From: Psychroflexus sediminis
GTDB lineage: Bacteria > Bacteroidota > Bacteroidia > Flavobacteriales > Flavobacteriaceae
DNA length: 64,000 nt
Reading direction: 5' to 3'
Assembly: GCF_900099815.1 (NCBI RefSeq)
Contig: NZ_FNCW01000004.1
Location: forward strand, 216,907-280,906
Shown here: one piece after another, positions 1 through 7,481 of the stretch
Layout: every line of letters begins with the position of its first letter
Position numbering within the stretch: position 1 is the first letter of the stretch
Notes under the pieces: model-generated
Databases searched by the model: none
The model's input: only the letters and a program-made list of their open reading frames with translations
Told to the model about the DNA's origin: nothing
Position numbers and translations under genes: made by a program

Positions 1-1
1 T

Positions 2-409
2 GATGCTTATAATTCTATTATGGAATTCATAGGGCTTAAAAAAGTCATAGGTGGAAGCTTTAGATTGATAGTGAAAGACAAACATCCTATTTTCAAACTC
101 TATACGTGGTGTAGCCAGTTCAGCCTAGAATTTTTCACTTACGGCGATCATGGAATCTTTGTCAAATCTGAAACTTTTAGAACCATAAATGGTTTTAAAA
201 CCATGGACTTTATGGAAGATGTCGAAATTCAAAAGCGACTTCGAAGACAAGGTAAATTCAAAAAACTAAAGTCTGCCGTGATGACCTCCAACAGGAGATT
301 CCAGAAAAACGGGATTTTTTTACAACTAACAGCTGATGTTTTACTGGTTATCTTATTTAAAATCGGTGTTTCTCCTAATCGACTTAAGAGGTATTACCCG
401 GATAACTGA
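2..409 (+). CDS. Glycosyltransferase family 2, C-terminal part (5' end outside window)
   Basis: The reading frame is open from the left edge of the window (codons from position 2), so the first ATG at 20 is internal and the true start lies upstream. The visible part carries the hallmark tail of the TIGR04283-type GT2 family: a GSFRL stretch, then GDHGIFV, then GFKTMDFMEDVEIQKRLRRQG, where ED corresponds to the catalytic acid region, and a final hydrophobic segment before the SPNRLKRYY tail. In that family the enzymes transfer sugar to a lipid or small acceptor and are often called arsenosugar-type glycosyltransferases. The donor and acceptor cannot be read from this fragment. It is followed by about 240 bases without a gene. 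Confidence 0.8.
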   Translation, partial: DAYNSIMEFIGLKKVIGGSFRLIVKDKHPIFKLYTWCSQFSLEFFTYGDHGIFVKSETFRTINGFKTMDFMEDVEIQKRLRRQGKFKKLKSAVMTSNRRFQKNGIFLQLTADVLLVILFKIGVSPNRLKRYYPDN

Positions 410-646
410 TCCAAAAAAAGCATATGATGTTCCTGTTTGCGCCTCTCCTGTTTACACCAAGCAGGTGTATTAAATCCTGCGGAGGATAAATCCAAGAGCA
501 GTCAAAAAAAATCAAACCAACTTGTTGAACCAAAAAGGTTAAAATTATAAAAAAGCCTTTCCATGCTTTTTTAATATCTGTAAATTATAAATGTAACTAA
601 GAAAATACTATAGGCATTAATGCTTACTAACTTAAAAAAATAAACA

Positions 647-1102
647 ATGAAAAATTCAAACTTAAGCTTCGATAAATTTGCCAAAGATGCCAACCTGTAT
701 ATTAAAAAATTAGCTTTAGATTTGGGTCACCCGGAAGAAAAAGATCGCACCTTGAGGTTGTGGCGTGCGGTCATGCACACCATAAGAGACCGTATTCATA
801 TCGGAGAATCGCTTCAAATAACAGAACCCCTTCCCATGATTTTCAAAGGGATTTATGTTGAAGGCTTGACCTTTTCTGAAAAGCCATCCTTAAGTTATGA
901 TACTCTTGAAGAGATGAAAGACCAGGTGAAAAAACATCAGGACATGTACGGTGAAGAAGATTTTTCATGGTCAAAACCCACTGAAGAGCTTGTTGCTATT
1001 GTCCTGAACTCTCTTAAGGATTTTATGTCTGAAAACCAGTTAAGCCACATCATAGAACAAATGCCCAAGGAAATTAAAGAAAGCCTGAAGAAAGCAGTAT
1101 AA
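647..1102 (+). CDS. DUF2267 domain protein
   Basis: A 151-residue soluble protein with no signal peptide. It matches the DUF2267 pattern from residue 7 to about 150: an N-terminal helix with FAKDANLYIKKLA, the LRLWRAVMHTIRDRI helix, then PLPMIFKGIYVEG, which corresponds to the 'LP.llrg.y.eGW' core of the family, and a C-terminal helical repeat ending in MPKEIKESL. The family has no established biochemical function and is often found with stress or envelope genes. The ATG at 647 sits in a typical A-rich leader. It appears to be a single-gene unit, since the next gene starts 290 bases downstream with its own AT-rich leader. Confidence 0.8.
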   Translation: MKNSNLSFDKFAKDANLYIKKLALDLGHPEEKDRTLRLWRAVMHTIRDRIHIGESLQITEPLPMIFKGIYVEGLTFSEKPSLSYDTLEEMKDQVKKHQDMYGEEDFSWSKPTEELVAIVLNSLKDFMSENQLSHIIEQMPKEIKESLKKAV

Positions 1103-1391
1103 CCTAACAGAAGACCTTTTGTGATTTTTTTAAAGAAGAGAAAGCATAAGACTCCGGGACATTGGCAAAAAGTAGATTTCAGGTTCATTTATAGCTCAAA
1201 ATAAATACATCGTCAGTAGTGTATTTTAAAACTTGGTGATTCTCAATGTGTTTTTTTAAGGTATTGCCCTGATAATCAGCGCAAATTTTACGAGCAGTTG
1301 ATTAAACCATTTTTTTAACAAAAAAATGTACCCGCTATGACAACATCTTCTAGCAAACTTCCGTTATTTACAACAACTAAAATAAATAAAC

Positions 1392-2222
1392 ATGAAGACC
1401 AACAAAATAGTATTAGCCCTGAGTACGGCAGTCATTATGTCTGGCTGTGTTTCTAAAAAGAAATACACAGAATTGCAAACTAATTTGGATCAAACCAAAT
1501 CAGAGTTGATGCAAACCCGAGTTGAAAAGGAAGAACTTGAAGACCAAATGAATCAAATTGAAATGCGTGTCGAGCGTTACAATTCAAAAATTGCTTCTTT
1601 ACAAACTGAAAAAGAAGGGATGATGGTAAGTGTTCCCAACGAAAGCATTGTTCTGTCAGAAAAAAATAAAGAAGCGATGCGGAGAACTTTAAAAGATGTT
1701 CCGGCTTCTAAGCTTGCAGGAGCAACTTCGCTAAGAGATTCTTTGAACATAGCTATTTCTCATAACATTTCAAAAAAGATTGGAGAATCTGGAGAAGATC
1801 TCAATGTATCTATTGAAGAAACTATGGTCAAGATCAATATAGATGACAATCTCCTGTTTGGGGATAGCAGTTATAGAATAGGAAACGATGCAGATGACAT
1901 CCTTTCTAGAATTGCAGAGGTTGTAAAATCAGAACCCTCCTTAGAAGTTTTGGTCGAAGGTCATACCGATAGCAGAACTGTTAAAGAAGACAGCTATATT
2001 GTTGACAACTGGGACTTAAGTGCAAGAAGAAGTGCAGCCGTTGTACGAAGATTGGAAGAGAAATTCAATGTGCCGTCTGAGCAAATGATTGTAGCGGGAA
2101 GATCTAGTTATGACCCTGTTGTTCCTAACGATTCAAAAGCCAATATGGCCAAAAACCGTAGAACTCAAATTGTCATTATGCCCAACTTAGATAAATTTTT
2201 CGCCATGCTCGGTGAGGACTAG
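1392..2222 (+). CDS. OmpA-family peptidoglycan-binding lipoprotein
   Basis: A 276-residue protein. A short hydrophobic leader ends in a lipobox (MSGC, Cys about residue 19). A Gln/Glu-rich coiled coil follows (residues about 25-85), then a linker and an OmpA C-terminal domain (about 155-270). The diagnostic motif is LVEGHTDSR, followed by NWDLSARRSAAVVRRLEE and NRRTQIVIMPN, where the Arg and Asp in NxxLSxxRA-type helices bind diaminopimelic peptidoglycan. The protein should be tethered to the outer membrane and contact the cell wall. It lacks an N-terminal beta-barrel, so it is the Pal/coiled-coil type rather than true OmpA. A strong terminator follows 28 bases after the stop, so this is a monocistronic unit. 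Confidence 0.88.
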   Translation: MKTNKIVLALSTAVIMSGCVSKKKYTELQTNLDQTKSELMQTRVEKEELEDQMNQIEMRVERYNSKIASLQTEKEGMMVSVPNESIVLSEKNKEAMRRTLKDVPASKLAGATSLRDSLNIAISHNISKKIGESGEDLNVSIEETMVKINIDDNLLFGDSSYRIGNDADDILSRIAEVVKSEPSLEVLVEGHTDSRTVKEDSYIVDNWDLSARRSAAVVRRLEEKFNVPSEQMIVAGRSSYDPVVPNDSKANMAKNRRTQIVIMPNLDKFFAMLGED

Positions 2223-2250
2223 TTTCAGAGGAAAATCCAACATATACTTA

Positions 2251-2285
2251 AAATCCTGATTATTCATTTAATCAGGATTTTTTTT
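2251..2285 (+). terminator. Rho-independent terminator of the OmpA-like gene
   Basis: A perfect inverted repeat AAATCCTGATTA / TTAATCAGGATTT with a 5-base loop runs straight into a tract of T residues. It lies just after the stop codon of the OmpA-like gene on the plus strand. Confidence 0.9.
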
Positions 2286-2383
2286 GATTCTGAGAATATG
2301 AATAGCCTAAAGCGATAAAATAAAGCTAAAAGCATTGATGTTTAGAGCATTATCTTTAATTTAAAATAAATTTGATAAAAACT

Positions 2384-3172
2384 ATGGATCTTAAACATAA
2401 AAAGGTGATGATTACTGGCGGAAGTGCTGGTATAGGAAAAGCTTTAATCAAAGAATTAATAACGCAAGGGGTTAAGGATTTTGCTGTAATTGGTCGGTCT
2501 CAAGACAAGCTGAATGCACTCACAGAAGAGTTTGAAGAAGTGAATTTTATACTTGTGCCTGGTGATGTTTCAAAATTGAATGCTATTGAAAACTTTGTAA
2601 AGGAGGTCAGCAATAACTGGAGCCATATCGACTTGCTTATCAATAATGCGGGAGTTGTAAGCGCAGATTCTCTTCAGGAGATGACTGATGAAGACATCGT
2701 CGATCAAATCAACATTAACCTTACGGGGCTTATTTTACTGACCAAAAAGGCTCTGCCTTTACTCTTAAAAAGCGACGAAGCCGGACTTATGAACATCTCT
2801 TCAGGCTTGGGCTATATCGCCAAACCTTTCTATTCGGTTTATGCCGCCACCAAAGCTGGCGTGAGACATTTTTCTGAAGCTATGCGAAGGGAACTTATTT
2901 TTGAAAATATTCATGTCATGACGGTTTATCCTACCGCAACCGATACTGATATGATGAGCAGTGCCAAGGTAGACCAGATGGATAGTCCTGAGCTGGTTGC
3001 CAAAAAATCTGTTGATGGATTATTGAATAAAGAAATAAATGTGATTTTGGGTGGTGAACAGCGTATAAAGGATATCGATACGAATTTCAACCACCCCTTA
3101 AAGATCGATAAGTCCGTCAAAGAAAATTACGAAGCTTACAAAGAGAGAACAGAAGCGCACAGAGCCATGTAA
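2384..3172 (+). CDS. Short-chain dehydrogenase/reductase (SDR)
   Basis: A classical SDR of about 262 residues. The Rossmann motif TGGSAGIG is at residues 10-17, NNAG follows strand 4, and the catalytic triad is visible as the Ser of NISSG and YxxxK in YAATK. These predict an NAD(P)-dependent alcohol/ketone oxidoreductase in the cytoplasm; the substrate is not determined. The frame also opens four codons earlier with TTG at 2372, but ATG 2384 gives the family-typical start MDLKHKKVMITGG and is preferred. The HAD gene starts 10 bases downstream, so the two are probably cotranscribed. Confidence 0.88.
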   Translation: MDLKHKKVMITGGSAGIGKALIKELITQGVKDFAVIGRSQDKLNALTEEFEEVNFILVPGDVSKLNAIENFVKEVSNNWSHIDLLINNAGVVSADSLQEMTDEDIVDQININLTGLILLTKKALPLLLKSDEAGLMNISSGLGYIAKPFYSVYAATKAGVRHFSEAMRRELIFENIHVMTVYPTATDTDMMSSAKVDQMDSPELVAKKSVDGLLNKEINVILGGEQRIKDIDTNFNHPLKIDKSVKENYEAYKERTEAHRAM

Positions 3173-3182
3173 TTCAAAAATT

Positions 3183-3854
3183 ATGACACCACAGCTGCTT
3201 ATTTTCGATGTGAATGAAACCCTGCTGGATCTTTCACCTATGAAAGAAGGCATTACTAAATTACTAGGGAACCCAAATGCCTACGAAGACTGGTTTTCAA
3301 TATTGATCCAAATGGCAATGGTTGAAACTTTGACAGATAAGTATTCAGATTTTGGTGAAATAGGAGCGGCTGCTTTAACGATGACCTCACAGAAGCATTC
3401 AAAATCTATTTCAGAGGAAGATCTAAAACTCACATTACACCTCATCAAAGAATTAAAACCTCACCCTGAAGTTAAAGAAGCTTTGGAAAAATTGAAATCT
3501 AAAGGTTTTAGGCTTGTTGCTCTAACTAATGGCGGCCGGGAAACTTTAGAACAACAGATGAATTATTCCGGATTGGAATCCCTATTTGATGGCTTTTATA
3601 GTGTCGAATCTGTAAGGAAATTCAAACCCCATCCAGATGCTTATCATCATGTTTTAAAGAAGGAAAAAACAAGCCCTGAAGAGTCCATGCTTGTTGCAGC
3701 ACATGCCTGGGATATTGCCGGAGCTCAACAGCTAGGAATGCAAACGGCTTTTATAAAAAGGCCTGGTAAATTTCCCTATCCGAAAGGTAAAAAACCCCCG
3801 CTCATTTGTAAAGATTTTACGGAACTTTATATGAAACTCACTGTTGATGCTTAG
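3183..3854 (+). CDS. HAD-superfamily haloacid dehalogenase type II-like hydrolase
   Basis: A 223-residue HAD hydrolase. Motif I is FDVNETLLDL with the nucleophile Asp9. Motif II is LTNGG near residue 120, the motif III Lys lies in RKFKPHPDAY, and motif IV is AAHAWDIAGAQ. The FDVNET signature and the helical cap are typical of the type II 2-haloacid dehalogenase group, though many members act on other small substrates. It is 10 bases downstream of the SDR gene and probably shares its transcript. Its last four bases overlap the 3' end of the convergent oxidoreductase gene. Confidence 0.85.
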   Translation: MTPQLLIFDVNETLLDLSPMKEGITKLLGNPNAYEDWFSILIQMAMVETLTDKYSDFGEIGAAALTMTSQKHSKSISEEDLKLTLHLIKELKPHPEVKEALEKLKSKGFRLVALTNGGRETLEQQMNYSGLESLFDGFYSVESVRKFKPHPDAYHHVLKKEKTSPEESMLVAAHAWDIAGAQQLGMQTAFIKRPGKFPYPKGKKPPLICKDFTELYMKLTVDA

Positions 3855-4582
3855 CGATATTCTGGGTTTTCAAAATTCCATCGTTTGCCTGCATCCCAGT
3901 CTTTACGAGAGTTTCCATAAGCTGGATAACCTCCATTGGATTTAAGCATATTGGCGAGATGCAACAAATTATAGGTCATAAAGGTGGTGTTTCTATTGGT
4001 AAATTCAGTATTTACACCTGCAGGTTCATCCAGTTTTTCGCCACCCCACTCTGTATCCCCATAACTTGGACCAGGTCCTACTTCGCCTATCCAGCCCGCA
4101 TCAGCCTGAGGAGGAATGCTATAGCCTAAGTGTTGTAGAGCAAACAATATCCCCATGGAACAATGCTTCACGCCATCTTCATTACCCGTGATAAGGCAGC
4201 CACCAACTTTCCCATAATACACATACTGCCCTTTATCGTTATGATAGCCGGACATGGCATATAAGCGCTCGATCACTTTGGAGGCCACAGAAGAGCGTTC
4301 ACCCAACCAAATGGGTGTTCCCAGTACTAAAATATCTGCACTTATAATCTTCTCATAAAGCGACGGCCAATCATCACGCTTCTCTCCTTCTTCTACCATG
4401 TCGGGTTGAACTCCAACAGGCAAATGATAATCTACAGGTCTTATGATTTCCACCTCTACCCCTTCTTTTTTCATGAGGTCTATAGAGATATTCATCAATG
4501 AGCGGGTATGGCTTTTTCTGGGCGACTTTTTTAAAGTGCAGTTTAAAAATACGGCTTTTACATCTTTAAATGAACTATTCAT
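3851..4582 (-). CDS. Flavodoxin/NADPH-dependent FMN reductase family protein
   Basis: A 243-residue protein of the flavodoxin-like fold. The N-terminal strand VKAVFLNCTLKKSPRKSHT contains the FMN-phosphate loop (S/T-rich after the first strand). The second flavin loop is LGTPIWLGERSS, a close match to the 'TPiYwg..s' motif of NAD(P)H-dependent FMN reductases. A Tyr/Gly-rich C-terminal third (GPGPSYGDTEWGGE) is typical of longer Bacteroidota members. It is expected to be a cytoplasmic flavin-dependent reductase. It overlaps the stop of the convergent HAD gene by 4 bases. It lies 61 bases from the end of the LysR gene in the same orientation, so it could be cotranscribed with that gene. Confidence 0.82.
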   Translation of the reverse strand: MNSSFKDVKAVFLNCTLKKSPRKSHTRSLMNISIDLMKKEGVEVEIIRPVDYHLPVGVQPDMVEEGEKRDDWPSLYEKIISADILVLGTPIWLGERSSVASKVIERLYAMSGYHNDKGQYVYYGKVGGCLITGNEDGVKHCSMGILFALQHLGYSIPPQADAGWIGEVGPGPSYGDTEWGGEKLDEPAGVNTEFTNRNTTFMTYNLLHLANMLKSNGGYPAYGNSRKDWDAGKRWNFENPEYR

Positions 4583-4643
4583 GAGAAGAGAGGTTCAGAT
4601 TTGTACTAAAATTAATCAATTAATACTTAAAACCCTAAAACGA

Positions 4644-5570
4644 TTAATTATAGGTCTCGATCCAGGAGAAATGCTCCTGTGCAATTTTTTCCTTTTCAAG
4701 TTCCAGGTGGTCTAAAAACGCCTTGGCTACAGGTGTCAGTTTTTTCGACTTCAACCATACCACCTGCCAGGTGCTTGAAAGGGGTAGGTTATGGACAGGT
4801 ACAATTTGGAGATCTTTTTCTTTGAGTTCATTTTTAATTCCTATTAGCGGCATTATAGAAATTCCCAAGCCAGCCATTACCGCTTGTTTTACAGCTTCGT
4901 TGGAGGTTAGTTCCATTTTCTTTCTCACCTGGAAATTATGCTTCGAAATATAATTTTCCATGGCTTTTCGCGTGGCAGACCCTTCTTCTCTAAAAATAAG
5001 GGGTAGCTGAGTCAAAAGTTGTTCTTTATTTGCAAGTTGTTCTTGAGATAAGTGTCGTCCAGCTACGAGAAAAAGCTGATTTTGCATCAGCTCAAGGCTA
5101 CTCACTTTAAGCTTTTTGGGCAGTACAGAAATCAGTGCAAAATCAACTTCATTTTTTTCCATGCTTCTGACCACTTTAGTTTTATTGGTCACATCCATGA
5201 TGAGATCGACACCTGCATGTTTATTCATGAATTCTGATAAGAAAAAAGGCATGACATATTTCCCTGTTGAAGCAACAGAAATTTTGATTCTACCCGATAA
5301 TTTTCCCTTAAAAGCATTGGTTTTATAATTAATGGCTTCTACTTCTTCAAGGATTTTTTTGGCCGCTTCAGCAATTTCATTGCCAAAATCCGTAACGAAA
5401 AGTTGCCTCCCAACAATTTCAGTTAAAGGAATCGAGAATTGGTCCTGGAAGTTTTTAAGCTGTATAGATACTGCTGGCTGAGTTAAGTGAAGCTTTTCAG
5501 CTGTTCTTGTAATGCTCTTAGAATTTGCTATTTCCGAAAATATGAGCAACTGGTGCAAAGTATAATTCAT
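4644..5570 (-). CDS. LysR-family transcriptional regulator divergent from the DAB operon (CbbR-like role)
   Basis: A 308-residue LysR regulator. The winged HTH occupies residues 1-60 (HQLLIFSEIANSKSITRTAEKLHLTQPAVSIQLKNFQ, the standard recognition helix) and the co-inducer domain runs from about 90 to 300. It is divergent from the small-ORF/dabB/dabA operon across 93 bases that hold two inverted repeats. LysR proteins typically autoregulate and control the divergent operon. CbbR and related CO2-responsive LysR proteins flank carbon-concentration genes in autotrophs, so control of bicarbonate uptake is the natural inference. The effector cannot be read from the sequence. Confidence 0.9.
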   Translation of the reverse strand: MNYTLHQLLIFSEIANSKSITRTAEKLHLTQPAVSIQLKNFQDQFSIPLTEIVGRQLFVTDFGNEIAEAAKKILEEVEAINYKTNAFKGKLSGRIKISVASTGKYVMPFFLSEFMNKHAGVDLIMDVTNKTKVVRSMEKNEVDFALISVLPKKLKVSSLELMQNQLFLVAGRHLSQEQLANKEQLLTQLPLIFREEGSATRKAMENYISKHNFQVRKKMELTSNEAVKQAVMAGLGISIMPLIGIKNELKEKDLQIVPVHNLPLSSTWQVVWLKSKKLTPVAKAFLDHLELEKEKIAQEHFSWIETYN

Positions 5571-5619
5571 AATTTATTTTAATGAATTGCATTAATTATA
5601 TAAATAAAAATTTATGAAT
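5565..5619. promoter_or_regulatory. Candidate LysR operator region between lysR and the dab operon
   Basis: Two inverted repeats share almost the same centre. The inner one is TTAATG-AATTG-CATTAA at 5579-5595 and contains a T-N11-A spacing (T5579, A5591) of the LysR-box type. The outer one is ATTCATAA at 5565-5572 with TTATGAAT at 5612-5619, and it includes the lysR start codon. A sequence resembling the Bacteroidota -7 element (TA-ATA-TTTG, one extra base in the spacer) lies at 5628-5636 in front of the small ORF. The sites are seen directly; binding is inferred. Confidence 0.55.
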
Positions 5620-5663
5620 CTAATTTATAATATTTGCATCACAAATCAAAATCATTTTTCACT

Positions 5664-5966
5664 ATGGAGGCAAATCAAACATTGACAACCAAAAACAAAA
5701 AGGTAAAATTAGTAGACGGCGAGTTTACTCCCACTCAGGCTTCGGATATTTTAAATGCCTTAATCGATCAGAAAATAAACTATCACAAAATTGAAAACCT
5801 ACAGCACTGGGAACAAAATCACAACAATGACTCTAAACCGTTTATCACTAGAATTCAAGCATTAGAAAAAGAGAAAGAGGCTGTTGATCGCTATATCTCC
5901 GAAATTAGAAAGGAGGGCAAAAAAATAAGCATAAACGGCATTATAACCTTGAATTCGATAGATTAA
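5664..5966 (+). CDS. Small conserved-looking protein leading the dab operon, function unknown
   Basis: A 100-residue soluble, Lys/Asn-rich protein with no recognisable domain. It has a short N-terminal strand pattern (KKVKLVDGEFTPTQASDILNALIDQKINYHKI), then a charged helix with TRIQALEKEKEAVDRYISEIRKEG, and ends in ISINGIITLNSID. The frame extends to a TTG at 5634, but ATG 5664 is the better start because it leaves room for the promoter-like element. It is the first gene of the dab transcript, 47 bases ahead of dabB. Its position suggests a regulator or adaptor of the DAB complex. That is inference from position only. Confidence 0.72.
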   Translation: MEANQTLTTKNKKVKLVDGEFTPTQASDILNALIDQKINYHKIENLQHWEQNHNNDSKPFITRIQALEKEKEAVDRYISEIRKEGKKISINGIITLNSID

Positions 5967-6013
5967 GCATAAAGCTAAGCCAGGCTTTATGCAAACAAAT
6001 TTAAAAACTTACT

Positions 6014-7477
6014 ATGGAAAGTTATACTCTATCCACCCTTGAAAACCAAACTGAAGAGCAACCTAATGGTATTCCTCTAGTTTCCAGAATCTCTTCTAAA
6101 CTTCATTGGTTTTTACTAACGGCAAGCATTTTAGCTTTAATTTTTTATCAGGTATTTGCACCCAACTGGGAATATTTAGACATTTTTAGAATAAATGGAT
6201 TTACACTGTTGATTTGGACAACTGTACTTTTCTTTAGTTCGATTGTAAGCAGTTATTCCAAAAATTACCTCACCGGTTTCCAGTACCAAAAACGCTTCTC
6301 GCTTTTTAGCATTTGCTTTACGCTTTCAGTTATGTTATTCGTGGCATCAAATCACATTCTGCCTTTGCTTATTTCATGGTTTGCCATGGGCTATTTTATG
6401 GCAAAATTGATTGGTGTCAATAAAACCTGGGGAGAAGCAAGACAAGCGGAAACTTTTTCTTTGAGATATTTTATATCTGGCGCTTTGGTATTAACCATCG
6501 GGATTCTCTTGCTCTGCTATGATAGCGATCAATTTACATTACAAGGCTTAATGATCACTGACGAATTTAGTAATTCTATCTTAATCATCTCTACCGTACT
6601 GATCATTATTGCAGCTACCATTCAATCTGCTATTTTTCCTTTTCACAGGTGGCTGCTCTCGGCAATGACTTCACCTACTCCGGCATCTGCCCTTATGCAT
6701 GCAGGTTTTGTGAATGGTTCAGGACTATTGCTTACCTTATTTGCGCCCTTGCTTATCCTGTCCAATACCCTTTGGATTTTATTTATCATAGGAGGTATTA
6801 CTGCAATACTTGCTCAATTTCAAAAATTGATACAAGTTAATGTAAAGCACAAGCTGGCTTGCTCCACCATTGCCCAGATGGGATTTATGATTATGCAATG
6901 CGGACTAGGTTTTTTTAATGCGGCGATTGCTCACCTGATCCTGCACGGGTTTTATAAAGCCTACCTCTTCTTATCTTCGGGAGAACAGGTCATGCAAAGT
7001 TCACCACAGGAATCTCCACGCATAAAAATCACCTTTTTACAAGCTGTTGCAGTATTACTCTTTGGGGTTTTGGGAGCGTTTTTATTTTCGTACCTCACTG
7101 GCAAAACCAATACCACCGACAGCAGTATCTTTCTTACCTTAATTGTAGCGATAACCGTAGGCCAAGCCACTTATAACATCGTAAAAGAGAAAAGTTTTAG
7201 TTACATAGAAAAACTTGTGGCTTCTGCTGTCCTATTCATTGTTGGAATAAGTGTTTACGCTCTTCTTTTCAACGGGATCACAATTTTGATGTCTGAAATG
7301 CCTATGATTCAGGTTCCGCATAGCCTGGATACACTTCAAATTGTCTTTGGAGTTATCTTTTTGATCGGGTTTTTTATCATGAAACTGGGGGTGCATCGCA
7401 AATCGCCCTGGCTCTATGTCAAACTCTTGAATCTGTCACAACCTTATAAAAAAACCATTCATTACTACAAAAAATAA
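6014..7477 (+). CDS. dabB: DabB, proton-conducting membrane subunit of the DAB inorganic-carbon pump
   Basis: A 487-residue polytopic protein of the NuoL/MrpA-type antiporter family with about 13-14 hydrophobic segments. The signature is FPFHRWLLSAMTSPTPASALMHAGFVNGSG, including the conserved His/Lys proton-path region and the HAG segment of the family. A second signature is QVNVKHKLACSTIAQMGFM. Linked to a DUF2309 gene 4 bases downstream, it is assigned to DabB, which couples the proton motive force to DabA-dependent CO2 hydration and bicarbonate accumulation. The pairing is what separates it from respiratory or Mrp subunits. Regulation is probably by the divergent LysR. Confidence 0.9.
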   Translation: MESYTLSTLENQTEEQPNGIPLVSRISSKLHWFLLTASILALIFYQVFAPNWEYLDIFRINGFTLLIWTTVLFFSSIVSSYSKNYLTGFQYQKRFSLFSICFTLSVMLFVASNHILPLLISWFAMGYFMAKLIGVNKTWGEARQAETFSLRYFISGALVLTIGILLLCYDSDQFTLQGLMITDEFSNSILIISTVLIIIAATIQSAIFPFHRWLLSAMTSPTPASALMHAGFVNGSGLLLTLFAPLLILSNTLWILFIIGGITAILAQFQKLIQVNVKHKLACSTIAQMGFMIMQCGLGFFNAAIAHLILHGFYKAYLFLSSGEQVMQSSPQESPRIKITFLQAVAVLLFGVLGAFLFSYLTGKTNTTDSSIFLTLIVAITVGQATYNIVKEKSFSYIEKLVASAVLFIVGISVYALLFNGITILMSEMPMIQVPHSLDTLQIVFGVIFLIGFFIMKLGVHRKSPWLYVKLLNLSQPYKKTIHYYKK

Positions 7478-7481
7478 GTCT

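Noticed and set aside
937..1188. Minus-strand ORF over the DUF2267 gene
   Set aside because: A shadow of the plus-strand gene, low complexity and no sensible start.
5634..5663. TTG start for the small dab-leader protein
   Set aside because: The ATG at 5664 is stronger and keeps the promoter-like motif upstream.
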